In this document: positions 46,800-55,709 of the stretch, piece after piece
How the letters are laid out: every line of letters starts with the position of its first letter
Numbering within the stretch: position 1 is the first letter of the stretch
From: Streptomyces sp. NBC_00377
GTDB taxonomy: Bacteria > Actinomycetota > Actinomycetes > Streptomycetales > Streptomycetaceae
Direction: 5' to 3'
Assembly (NCBI RefSeq): GCF_036075115.1
Contig: NZ_CP107958.1
Span: forward strand, 806,001-870,000
Length of the DNA: 64,000 nucleotides
The notes under the pieces: model-generated
Database searches by the model: none
What the model was told of the DNA's origin: nothing
What the model saw: the letters and a program-made list of their open reading frames with translations, nothing else
Program-made: the position numbers and the translations under genes

Positions 46800-47488
46800 G
46801 GATCCGTCCTTCCGGTGGTACCGGTGAGCGCGCGCAGCGGATCGGCCCGGGGCGGGTCCGCGGCGGCGCCGTCGTCGAGCAGGGACCGGACGGTCGCCTC
46901 CCAGGAGGGCAGCGCGCGCCGGGAGCGGTAGGCGAGGAGGGCTTCCATGGTGTCGCGGGGCAGCCGGATCCAGCCGCATCCGGGGAAGTGCTGCTCGACC
47001 ATCTCCCGCCAGGTGGCGACCGGCATCCGGTAGGCCGCCTCCCGGTCCCACGGCACCGGCTCCACCTGGAAACCGCCGTCCCCGGTGAAGGCGGTCCCCG
47101 AGAACAGCATCAGCAGCGGGACTTCGCCGTCGGTGAGGGCGTCGAGGTAGCGGGTCGCCGCGACGTCCATGTCGTAGGTGCAGGGCACGACGAGGTCGGC
47201 CTCGGTCTCGCCCGTGAAGCCGGGAACCATCAGTGAGACCTGGGCGAACTGAACCGGCTTGAGGGTGCTGCCCCAGCGGGAGCGTTCGCCGAAGAGGTCC
47301 GCGAGCCCGTCGGCCTCGGCGCTCGCGTAGCCGCGGCGGGCGGGTTCGACACGGATCTGGCAGCGCAGGGCGAGTGCGTGCACGCGGGCGCCGTCGGCGG
47401 CGGTGACGCGCAGCCGGAAGACGAGCGTCGGTCCGGCGGCGTAGCGGTCGGCGCGGACGCCGGTGCAGGCGAACGACAACTCCGTCAC
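46796..47488 (-). CDS. Hydrogenase-operon protein, DUF6084-like
   Basis: A 230-residue soluble protein. GTG at 47488 overlaps the previous stop. It looks beta-rich in its first two thirds (ELSFACTGVRADRY, LVFRLRVTAADGARVHALAL, CQIRVEPARRGY) with VPCTYDMDVAATRYLDAL in the middle, and ends in helices with GCGWIRLPRDTMEALLAYRS. No enzyme motif is seen. I recall this family under the label DUF6084, always near actinobacterial hydrogenase genes. Function unknown. Confidence 0.78.
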   Translation of the reverse strand: MTELSFACTGVRADRYAAGPTLVFRLRVTAADGARVHALALRCQIRVEPARRGYASAEADGLADLFGERSRWGSTLKPVQFAQVSLMVPGFTGETEADLVVPCTYDMDVAATRYLDALTDGEVPLLMLFSGTAFTGDGGFQVEPVPWDREAAYRMPVATWREMVEQHFPGCGWIRLPRDTMEALLAYRSRRALPSWEATVRSLLDDGAAADPPRADPLRALTGTTGRTDP

Positions 47489-48126
47489 GACCGCACCGCC
47501 CCTTCCACGGGCCGGCCGCGTCGTGAGACGTCCGCGAAGACCGCGTCCAGGGCCGCCCGGGCTTCGGCCCCGCCGTCGAAGCCCTGCCACAGCAGGCGCA
47601 TCCGGCCGACGAGTTCGTAGCAGACGTCGATCGGTACGAGGTGGCACTCGAAGTGGCCGTCGGTACGGCGCAGCAGCAGGGCCTCCACGTCGGGTTCGAG
47701 CAGTTCGGCGAGACGGCTGCCGCCGAGGGCCGCCGTCCAGGTCGCCGGATCGAGTTCGCTCTCGGTGGCTCCGGCCGGGCTCGGGTAGAGGGCGACCAGC
47801 CGGTCGAGCGCCGCGTTGCGGAAGAGGAAGGCGACGCCGACGGGGATCTGCAACGCCTCCCACGCGCTCTCGTCGAGGCGGTGGCCGGGGTCGGTGAGGT
47901 AGCGGGCGGGGACCGTGCGGAAGCGGCCCGCGGCGGCTCCCGGCTGTTCCATCAGCAGCGCGCAGGGGGTGCACGCGCAGACCAGGGCGCGCTTGTCGGT
48001 GTCGACGAGATGCCGGTGGTCCGCCTCCACCGGCGCCGCGCACAGTTCGCACCGCTCGGGCCGCGCGGGCCGCTCGGCGAGGAACCTGCGCAGGCCGGGC
48101 GGGCGCGTCGCCGGGGACGCCGTCAT
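47485..48126 (-). CDS. Hydrogenase-operon protein, DUF5947-like, with a five-Cys metal-site pattern
   Basis: A 213-residue soluble protein. The N terminus has Cys26 and Cys29 (RCELCA) and then Cys50, Cys52 and Cys55 (VCACTPCALL), a spacing that could bind iron or zinc as in rubredoxin or a zinc ribbon. The rest is alpha/beta with WEALQIPVGVAFLFRN, LVALYPSPAGATESEL and HLVPIDVCYELVGRMR. I recall it as DUF5947. Oxygen-tolerant hydrogenases elsewhere use rubredoxin-like HoxR/HupI, so a redox or cluster-assembly role is plausible (inference). ATG overlaps the previous stop (ATGA). Confidence 0.82.
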   Translation of the reverse strand: MTASPATRPPGLRRFLAERPARPERCELCAAPVEADHRHLVDTDKRALVCACTPCALLMEQPGAAAGRFRTVPARYLTDPGHRLDESAWEALQIPVGVAFLFRNAALDRLVALYPSPAGATESELDPATWTAALGGSRLAELLEPDVEALLLRRTDGHFECHLVPIDVCYELVGRMRLLWQGFDGGAEARAALDAVFADVSRRGRPVEGAVRS

Positions 48127-48656
48127 CGGGCCCCCGTCGGTGCGGTGCCGATCTGGAGCAGCGTGGGACCCGCGGGGGTCGTCTCCACGTCGACGGTCCT
48201 GACCTCCGGCGCGAAGCAGGCGAGGGCTGCCTGCGCGGCCTCCCGGGCGCCCGGCCCGGAACCGCATCCGCAGCCGCCGCTCTCCTGGGCCCGCAGCGTC
48301 AGGGCGCCGCTCTCCTCGTCGAAGCCGACGACTTCGAGGGCATGTTGGCGGACGCTGTCGAGGGCCCGGGCGATACGGGTGTCGCGGTCCTCGGGGTGCA
48401 GATCGTGCAGGACCAGGAGGCTCGCGACCAGTTCGTCGCCGGCGAGGCCCGCCACCGGGTCGCCGGGGGCGTCGGACAGCAGGTCGAGGAGGCGGGCCAG
48501 GCCGGCGCCGTAGAAGTCCATGAGGGCGCGGACCAGTTCCTCGGCCGCCTCCGCGGCACCCGGGCCGCCGCCGGTGGCCAGCCGGTCCAGCACTTCCTCG
48601 ACCCGGCGTCCGGTCCGTTCCGCGTCGACGGGGCGCGCGGCCGCGGGGGCGCTCAT
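48123..48656 (-). CDS. NifU-like hydrogenase-associated protein
   Basis: A 177-residue protein. The first 100 residues are helical (VEEVLDRLATGGG, LVRALMDFYGAGLARLLDLL, ELVASLLVLHDLHPED). The last 70 look like a NifU C-terminal domain (VVGFDEESGALTLRAQESGG, EVRTVDVET), but the usual CxxC is replaced by GCGCGSG with Cys129 and Cys131, and one more Cys at 147. It could carry an iron-sulphur cluster and act in electron transfer from, or cluster delivery to, the hydrogenase. ATG overlaps the large-subunit stop by 4 bases. Confidence 0.8.
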   Translation of the reverse strand: MSAPAAARPVDAERTGRRVEEVLDRLATGGGPGAAEAAEELVRALMDFYGAGLARLLDLLSDAPGDPVAGLAGDELVASLLVLHDLHPEDRDTRIARALDSVRQHALEVVGFDEESGALTLRAQESGGCGCGSGPGAREAAQAALACFAPEVRTVDVETTPAGPTLLQIGTAPTGAR

Positions 48657-50434
48657 CCGCCCAGTCCGCTCAGGCCGGTGGGCACGTGCATCGACTTCAC
48701 CGTCTTGCCGCCGCCGACGTACATGTGGACGCCGCAGGGCAGACAGGGGTCGAAGCTGCGGACGGCGCGCATGATGTCGATGCCCTTGAAGTTCTCCGGG
48801 GTGTTCTCCTCGAAGATCGGCGTGTTCTGCACGGCGTCCTCGTAGGGGCCGGGCGTGCCGAAGCTGTCCCTGGTGCTGGCGTTCCAGGGGGTGGGCGGAT
48901 AGGGGTGGTAGTTGGCGATCTTGCCGTCGCGGATCACCATGTGGTGGGAGAGGACACCGCGGACCGCCTCGGTGAAGCCGACGCCGAGCCCTTCGTCGGG
49001 GACCTCGAACTTCTCCCAGGTCTGGGTGCGTCCGGCGCGGACCTCCTCGAGGCCCTTCTCCGCGAAGTGCAGGGCGACGGCGGCGGCGTACGCCTGGAAG
49101 TAGGTGCGCGCCCGGTTGCGCTCCAGCGCGTTGGACCACTTCGGGATCTTCCACTCGAAGCTGGTCTCGGGCTTGGTCATGGTGCGGGGCAGGTTGATGA
49201 CCACGCTGTGGCCGGTGGCCTTGACGTACCCGATGTCGACGAGCCCGGACAGCGCGGTCGACCACAGGCGGGCGATGGGGCCGCCCCCGGTGTCCAGGGC
49301 GAGGTGGTCCTTGCCGTCGAACCAGCGCGGGGACATCACCCAGCTGTACTTGTCGTCGAAGTTCCGCTTCTGCGGGGCGGGGATGGTGTGCTGGTTCCAC
49401 GGGTGGCGCGGGTCCACGGGGTTGCCGAGGGGGTCGTGGGTGACGAACTGCTCCTGGCCCTGCCAGTCCTCGTAGTAGGAGCTGCCCAGCAGGATGCGGA
49501 TGCCGAGGTTGATCTCGGTGAGGTCGTTGGTGACGAGCTTGCCGTCGACGACGATGCCGGGCGTGACGAACATCCGCCGGCCCCAGTCGGTCATGTTGGC
49601 GTAGGTGAAGTCGCAGTACTCCGGGTCGTTGAGCGCACCCCAGCAGCCGAGCAGGACCCGGCGGCGGCCGACCTCCTCGTAGCCGGGCAGCGCCTCGTAG
49701 AAGAAGTCGAACAGGTCGTCGTGCAGGGGAACGACCCGCTTCATGAACTCGACGTAGCGCATCAGGCGGCTCAGGTAGTCCGTGAACAGCTGCACGGAGG
49801 CGATGGTGCCGACGCCGCCCGGGTAGAGCGTGGAGGGGTGCACATGGCGGCCCTCCATCAGACAGAACATCTCGCGGGTGTAGCGGCTGACCTGGAGGGC
49901 CTCGCGGTAGAACTCCCCTTCGAGGGGGTTCAGCGAGCGCATGATGTCGGCGATGGTGCGGTAGCCGTGCTCGGCCGCGTGCGGGGCCTCGGTGCGCTCG
50001 GCGAGTTCGAGGACGCCGGGGTTGGTCTCCCGGACCATCTTTTCGCAGTAGTCGACCCCCACCAGGTTCTCCTGGAAGATGTTGTGGTCGAACATGTACT
50101 CCGCGGACTCGCCCAGGTTGATGATCCACTCGCCGAGGTGCGGCGGCTTCACCCCGTAGGCCATGTTCTGCGCGTACACCGAGCAGGTGGCGTGGTTGTC
50201 GCCGCAGATCCCGCAGATGCGGCTGGTGATGAAGTGCGCGTCACGGGGGTCCTTCCCCCGCATGAAGACGCTGTAGCCGCGGAAGACCGACGACGTGCTG
50301 TAGCACTCCGCGACCCGCTTCTGCTTGAAGTCGATCTTCGTGTGGATGCCCAGGCTGCCCACGATCCGGGTGATCGGGTCCCAGGCCATCTCCACCAGGC
50401 CGCTGCCGTCTCCGGCCGCCTTCGTCGTTGCCAT
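48653..50434 (-). CDS. hhyL: [NiFe]-hydrogenase large subunit, group 5 (1h) type
   Basis: A 593-residue catalytic subunit. The nickel ligands lie in RICGICGDNHATC (residues 72-84; Cys74, Cys77) and DPCLPCGVH (562-570; Cys564, Cys567). The L1 variant with GDNHATCS and the L2 end DPCLPCGVHMY are characteristic of the actinobacterial high-affinity enzymes. After His570 there are 23 residues (ending LSGLGG) that the endopeptidase should remove. ATG at 50434; it is 81 bases after the small-subunit gene, an order normal for [NiFe] enzymes. It should oxidise H2 at very low concentration, coupling it to respiration. Symbol by similarity. Confidence 0.95.
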   Translation of the reverse strand: MATTKAAGDGSGLVEMAWDPITRIVGSLGIHTKIDFKQKRVAECYSTSSVFRGYSVFMRGKDPRDAHFITSRICGICGDNHATCSVYAQNMAYGVKPPHLGEWIINLGESAEYMFDHNIFQENLVGVDYCEKMVRETNPGVLELAERTEAPHAAEHGYRTIADIMRSLNPLEGEFYREALQVSRYTREMFCLMEGRHVHPSTLYPGGVGTIASVQLFTDYLSRLMRYVEFMKRVVPLHDDLFDFFYEALPGYEEVGRRRVLLGCWGALNDPEYCDFTYANMTDWGRRMFVTPGIVVDGKLVTNDLTEINLGIRILLGSSYYEDWQGQEQFVTHDPLGNPVDPRHPWNQHTIPAPQKRNFDDKYSWVMSPRWFDGKDHLALDTGGGPIARLWSTALSGLVDIGYVKATGHSVVINLPRTMTKPETSFEWKIPKWSNALERNRARTYFQAYAAAVALHFAEKGLEEVRAGRTQTWEKFEVPDEGLGVGFTEAVRGVLSHHMVIRDGKIANYHPYPPTPWNASTRDSFGTPGPYEDAVQNTPIFEENTPENFKGIDIMRAVRSFDPCLPCGVHMYVGGGKTVKSMHVPTGLSGLGG

Positions 50435-50515
50435 CGTCTTTGCCGTGCCCTTCGTCGCGCGGGGTTGGGGTGTGGGGGGTGCACGAAGCAGAAGCGGGTC
50501 ACTCGTGGCGGAAGG

Positions 50516-51604
<1,089 letters not shown>

Positions 51605-51706
51605 GGGACCGCCTCCTGGGGAGGTAAGGGATGAAGGCCCGCAAATAGACCCTCGGAGATCTTCGTATCAGTCGTCGGGCCGGGACGGGACGACAAACAG
51701 GGCCAA

Positions 51707-53449
51707 TCAGGTGACGTCGGCGTGAGTGGGGATCCGGCCCGGTTGCGCAACCGCTGCCGTGCCGAGGTGCGGCGGGGTGCCCGACGGCCGCTCCTTGTGG
51801 ACGAAGGAACGGCGCAGCGCGTGGTACGGGGCGCCGGGGTCGTCGAACGTCCGGCGCATCCTGGTGAGCTCCCGCTCGCGGAAGCCGGCCAGCGGCGTCG
51901 CGCTCTCCAGCCGGTCCAGCTCCGTCTTCTTCGCGGTGATCCGCGCCGCCGTCGCCGGCAGCGCCGCCAGCATGGCCGCGAGGCCGGCGACCTTCCCCGC
52001 GAACCTCTCGGGCCCGCTCTCGACCACCCGGTCGACGAGCCCGAGGCGCAGCGCGCCCGCCGCGCTCACCGGGAGGGCCTCACGCATGAGCCGTTCGGCA
52101 CTCTCGTGGCCCACCCGGCGCGGCAGGGTGTGGGTCCAGTACTCCGAACCGTGCAGCCCCATCAGACGGTAGTGCGGGTTCAGCACGGCGCCCGAGCGGC
52201 ACCACACCTCGTCGGCCGCCAGGGCGAACATCACGCCGCCCGCCGCCGCGTTGCCCGCGAGCGCGCAGACCACCAGCCGGTCCGTCGTCGTCAGTACCGC
52301 CTCGACGAGGTCGTCGATGGCGTTGATGTTCGCCCAGGACTCGGCTGCGGGGTCGTCGGCCGCCTCGATGACGTTGAGGTGGATGCCGTTGGAGAAGAAG
52401 TCCCGTTCGCCGCCCAGCACCAGTACCGCGGTGGGGCGCGCGCAGGCCTCCCGGTAGGCGTCCAGCAGCCGTCGGCATCCGTCGGTGCTCATGGCGCCGC
52501 CGGGGAAGGAGAACGCGAGGAAGCCCACGTCGCCGTCCTCCCGGTAGCGGATGTCCGTCCAGGTGTCGCACCGCGGCCCGGGCGGGAACGGCGCGGGGTG
52601 CTCCGGCAGCGGCGGCAGCCGGTCGCCCAGGGCCGACACGGCGGGCAGCTTGAACGTGGGGGGCCCGCCGGGTGCGCGCCGGGGCCGCAGTTCGGGAATC
52701 CACACGGCGCCGTCGCTGGTGGCCCGGCAGACCGCCCCGGTCCGGGTCGCCAGCAGTTCGCCCGGGCGGCCGCGCAGCACGCTCTCGGGGTGACCGCCGT
52801 GCAGGTACCACTCGCCGTCGAGCAGCGTGTCCAGGACACCGGGCTGCGAGTCCGCCGCCCGCAGCTTGCGCAGGACGGTCCGGGTGGAGTCCTCGGCCCA
52901 GTCGATCCGGCGGACGCTCTGGTCGAGATACGGGCGGGTGCGCAGGGGTGCGTCGGCGGCGCCCGCCGTGTCCTGCCTGCGCGGCACGTGGGTTCCGCCG
53001 GCGAAGCGCTCCACGGCGAGCAGGACCGCCTCGAGCGCGGCGTCGGCGATCTCACCCCGGTACAGCTCGCTCTTGGACACCGGGGGAAGCCGGCACGGCA
53101 CGGTGGCCCACACGTCGCCGGCGTCCATCTCCGCGTCGGCCTGGAGGACGGTGACCCCCCAGTCCTCGATGCCCTCGTGGATCGCCCAGTCCAGGGAGGA
53201 CGGCCCCCGGTCCCCCACGGGTCCCGGATGCACCACGAGGCAGGTGTGCGCCGTCCAGACCTCCTCGGGGATCGCCGTCCTGAGCATGGGCGCCACGATC
53301 AGCTGCGGTGCGTGCCGCCGCACGGCACCGGGCAGGGAGTGGCCGGGCAGGGCGAGTTCCAGTGCCACCCGGTGGCCGCGGTCGCGCAGCTCGGCGTGGA
53401 CGCGCTGGGTCAGGCTGTTGAACGCGCTGGCCAGGATGAGGATGTGCAC
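51707..53449 (-). CDS. hypX: HypX/HoxX, CO-ligand-forming maturation enzyme
   Basis: A 580-residue two-domain protein. The N-terminal part resembles formyl-THF transferases (LVVHPGPVGDRGPSSLDWAI, WGVTVLQADAEMDAGDVWA), and the C-terminal part is an enoyl-CoA hydratase/isomerase fold (LGGERDFFSNGIHLN, LAGNAAAGGVMFALAADEVW, RLMGLHGSEYWTHTLPRRVG). HypX converts formyl-THF by way of a formyl-CoA-like intermediate to CO for the active site under aerobic conditions (known for Ralstonia-type proteins). ATG at 53449 is the clear start. It is the first gene of the hydrogenase cluster, 102 bases before the small subunit, and supports an oxygen-tolerant enzyme. Confidence 0.93.
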   Translation of the reverse strand: MHILILASAFNSLTQRVHAELRDRGHRVALELALPGHSLPGAVRRHAPQLIVAPMLRTAIPEEVWTAHTCLVVHPGPVGDRGPSSLDWAIHEGIEDWGVTVLQADAEMDAGDVWATVPCRLPPVSKSELYRGEIADAALEAVLLAVERFAGGTHVPRRQDTAGAADAPLRTRPYLDQSVRRIDWAEDSTRTVLRKLRAADSQPGVLDTLLDGEWYLHGGHPESVLRGRPGELLATRTGAVCRATSDGAVWIPELRPRRAPGGPPTFKLPAVSALGDRLPPLPEHPAPFPPGPRCDTWTDIRYREDGDVGFLAFSFPGGAMSTDGCRRLLDAYREACARPTAVLVLGGERDFFSNGIHLNVIEAADDPAAESWANINAIDDLVEAVLTTTDRLVVCALAGNAAAGGVMFALAADEVWCRSGAVLNPHYRLMGLHGSEYWTHTLPRRVGHESAERLMREALPVSAAGALRLGLVDRVVESGPERFAGKVAGLAAMLAALPATAARITAKKTELDRLESATPLAGFRERELTRMRRTFDDPGAPYHALRRSFVHKERPSGTPPHLGTAAVAQPGRIPTHADVT

Positions 53450-53602
53450 GGCTGCCTCCGGGCGGACGGACGGCAGGGATGTCCGCCGCCGCGATCCTCG
53501 GCCCCCGTCGGCCGCCGTCCCCGCCGACAGGCGGTCGGATCATCCGAAAGCGGGCCTCGATCCGCCGTCCGGCCTCACCCTCCGCCGCTCCGGGCGACAC
53601 CG

Positions 53603-53625
53603 GCGTGCGCGGGGGCGCCGCACGC
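53603..53625 (-). terminator. Short hairpin after the zinc-ribbon gene
   Basis: GCGTGCG (53603-53609) pairs with CGCACGC (53619-53625) around a 9-base loop, about 30 bases downstream of the minus-strand stop at 53655. The rest of the 53450-53654 gap, the hypX leader, shows nothing recognisable. Confidence 0.45.
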
Positions 53626-53654
53626 GGTGGGCCGCCGTCAGCCGTCGGCGGGGC

Positions 53655-53918
53655 TCAGCGTCGTCGCAGGCCGCTGGTGATGCGCTCCCACGGGGAGCGG
53701 GTGGCGCCGAAGTGGGTCTCGTGCGCCCAGATGTGGGTGCACGAACGGCACTGGAGGTGCAGCAGGCTGCCGGCGTTGGCGAGCAGATAACGCCAGTGCT
53801 CGGAGCAGGTCCGCCCCTGTTCGCAGGTGGCGCATCCCTGACGGTCGTCACAGTTCGGGCAGGCCACCCAGGCCCGGCGCCCGACGTCGGCCTGCGGGTC
53901 AAGCGGCAGCATGGCCAC
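53655..53918 (-). CDS. Small zinc-ribbon-like protein
   Basis: About 87 residues (GTG at 53918, or 85 from ATG at 53912). It has eight-residue-spaced cysteine groups: CPNCDDRQGCATC, then RTCSEHW and LQCRSCTHIW, which can form one or two zinc sites. The aromatic/His-rich end HIWAHETHFG is unusual. It overlaps the DUF6400-like gene by 20 bases (14 if the ATG is used), suggesting coupled translation. Function unknown; a nucleic-acid or protein-binding role is possible. Confidence 0.65.
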   Translation of the reverse strand: MAMLPLDPQADVGRRAWVACPNCDDRQGCATCEQGRTCSEHWRYLLANAGSLLHLQCRSCTHIWAHETHFGATRSPWERITSGLRRR

Positions 53919-54213
53919 CGCCCCGGCTCGGAAGCACCCCGGCCGAGACCAGTTCGTCGTACACGCGCTGCTGCTCGGCGTCGAGGCCGGAGTACAGCAG
54001 CGCGTACGCGGCCTCCTCGCCGCGCAGGGCGGCGACGGGGTCCCAGTCGGTGCCGAGGGCGTCCAGGACGTGTGCGCGCCGGAGCATCTCGTGCGCGCCG
54101 AGGTCGATGGCGAAGTCGGCCGGCGGGAGGGCGCCGGACCTGTCCGGGACAGGCCCGCTCGCCGTATCGGGTTCGTCCGGTTCGCCGGTGAAGGCGCGAT
54201 CGTCGGGGGCCAT
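53899..54213 (-). CDS. DUF6400-like small protein
   Basis: A 104-residue acidic protein from ATG 54213. The segment PPADFAIDLGAHEMLRRAHV, then GTDWDPVAALRGEEAAYALL and LDAEQQRVYDELVSAGVLP, looks conserved, and I recall it as DUF6400 in Streptomyces. It is mostly helical, without Cys or membrane spans. No good ribosome site is visible, so the start is provisional. It is coupled to the zinc-ribbon gene. Confidence 0.65.
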   Translation of the reverse strand: MAPDDRAFTGEPDEPDTASGPVPDRSGALPPADFAIDLGAHEMLRRAHVLDALGTDWDPVAALRGEEAAYALLYSGLDAEQQRVYDELVSAGVLPSRGGGHAAA

Positions 54214-54611
54214 ACGCCCGAACGTAGGTAAGCGTTCCTCGCGCAGGCAAGAGCGCGTGGGAGAAGTCACAGCGGGGTGTACGCGGGCAATCCCCACGGC
54301 GGCGCGGAAGCGGGCGGTGATCTCCTCCGCGGCGGCCCGCGGGCAGGGGTCTCCCTGCGGCCCGCCGCGGAGGGCTCGCACGGGAGGCGCCGCCGCCGGC
54401 CTCGCGCCGCCGCCCGTGCCACGGCCAGTGCGGCCCGCTCGGATCACGAGGGCCCCCGTACGAGCCGCGGGCGGCAGCACCGGACCGGGCTGCCCGGACG
54501 TCCGCTCGCGCCACCCCGGCGACATCGTCGTCGTGTGTGGGGGGAGCGGGCGGAAGGACCGGGTGCGCGTGGGTGGTGGCGGACGCGGGGCGGATCCGCG
54601 GCGGCCGCCCG
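54214..54611. other. Intergenic region with a large hairpin
   Basis: A 398-base gap between the DUF6400-like gene and the polyphosphate kinase gene. No credible gene. Its main structure is the hairpin at 54324-54373; the remainder is GC-rich, with a TACGTTC stretch near 54220 that could belong to the promoter of the downstream gene. Confidence 0.5.
54324..54373 (-). terminator. Two-part hairpin, probable terminator of the ppk2 transcript
   Basis: The outer stem is 12 bp perfect (54324-54335, CCTCCGCGGCGG, with 54362-54373), and the inner stem is 6 bp (GCAGGG 54343-54348 with CCCTGC 54353-54358), with a GTCT loop. It lies about 240 bases after the ppk2 stop. Confidence 0.5.
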
Positions 54612-55498
54612 TCAGCGCTCGTGCGTCGTGTCGTCCTCGCCCGCCTCCAGCAGGGTGGCCGCCGCGCCGATGATCCGCGGGTCGGGACGGCCGACGACCT
54701 CCTCGTCCTTGTCCGTGTAGTCGAAGCGGGCCAGGACGCTGGGGCCTCCACGCGGGCGCGCTTCTTGTCGTTGCTCTTGACCACCGTCCACGGGGCGTGT
54801 TCGGTGTCCGTCTCACGGAACATGGCGACCTTCGCGGCGGTGTAGTCGTCCCACAGGTCGAGGGACGCCAGGTCCATGGAGCTGAGTTTCCACTGCCGCA
54901 CGGGGTCTACCTGACGGATCGTGAAACGGGTGCGCTGCTCGCCCTGCGAGACGGAGAACCAGAACTTGACCAGTTCGACCCCGTCGTCCACGAGCATCCG
55001 CTCGAACAGCGGCGTCTGGCGCATGAACCGGCGGTACTCGTCGTCCGTGCAGAAGCCCATCACCCGCTCCACACCGGCCCGGTTGTACCAGGAGCGGTCC
55101 AGCAGGACGATCTCGCCCGCGGTCGGCAGATGCTCTACGTAGCGCTGGAAGTACCACTGGCCGCGCTCGCGTTCGGTCGGCTTCTCCAGGGCCACCACGC
55201 GGGCGCCGCGGGGGTTGAGGTGCTCGGTGAACCGCTTGATGGTGCCGCCCTTGCCGGCCGCGTCCCGCCCCTCGAAGACGATGACGAGCCGGCGCCCGGT
55301 CTCCTTGATCCAGCTCTGCAGTTTCAGGAGCTCTATCTGCTGGAGCCGCTTGTGCAGGTCGTACTCCCTGCGCTCCATGCGCCGGTCGTACGGGTAGTTC
55401 TCCCGCCAGGTGTCCACCGGGGTGCCGTCCGGCCGGATCAGCACCGGATCGTCGTGGTCCGTGTAGTCGACGCGCATCCCTGACAGCAGTTGTTCCAT
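54612..55498 (-). pseudogene. ppk2: Polyphosphate kinase 2 with a 4-base frameshift near its 3' end
   Basis: PPK2 uses polyphosphate to phosphorylate nucleoside diphosphates or monophosphates. Motifs are intact: Walker A FEGRDAAGKGGTIKR, LNPRGARVVALEKP, Walker B LLDRSWYNRAGVERVMGF and VKSNDKKRARV. After RVEA the frame is lost: the expected MRSVL is replaced by PAS, while 4 bases out of register the correct tail resumes (LARFDYTDKDEEVVGRPDP to EDDTTHER, stop 54612-54614). Restoring 4 bases near 54740-54745 gives a normal 296-residue protein. As it stands, translation continues far off-frame to 53540. Only the last 45 or so residues are affected, so either it is a real recent mutation or a sequencing error. 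Confidence 0.85.
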
Positions 55499-55709
55499 CC
55501 CCCGAGGGAAGCAAGTGCGTACGTACGGGGGGCCAACGGCGCGCGAAGCCCAGGTGTCCGCCACCGCGCGGGCGGCTCGCCGCAGGAGTCCTGCGCTGCC
55601 GCCGGGGGCCGCCGGCGCCAGGAGAGGCCGAGGTCACAGGGGCACAGCGGCCAAGGTCACAGCCGTGCCCTCTGCTGCCGGCGGGTCCGTCTGGCCTAGC
55701 ATCCGGAGC

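Noticed and set aside
53540..54740. Long continuation of the polyphosphate kinase frame as a second domain
   Set aside because: The amino acid pattern is off-frame noise after the 4-base shift and overlaps the DUF6400-like and zinc-ribbon genes.
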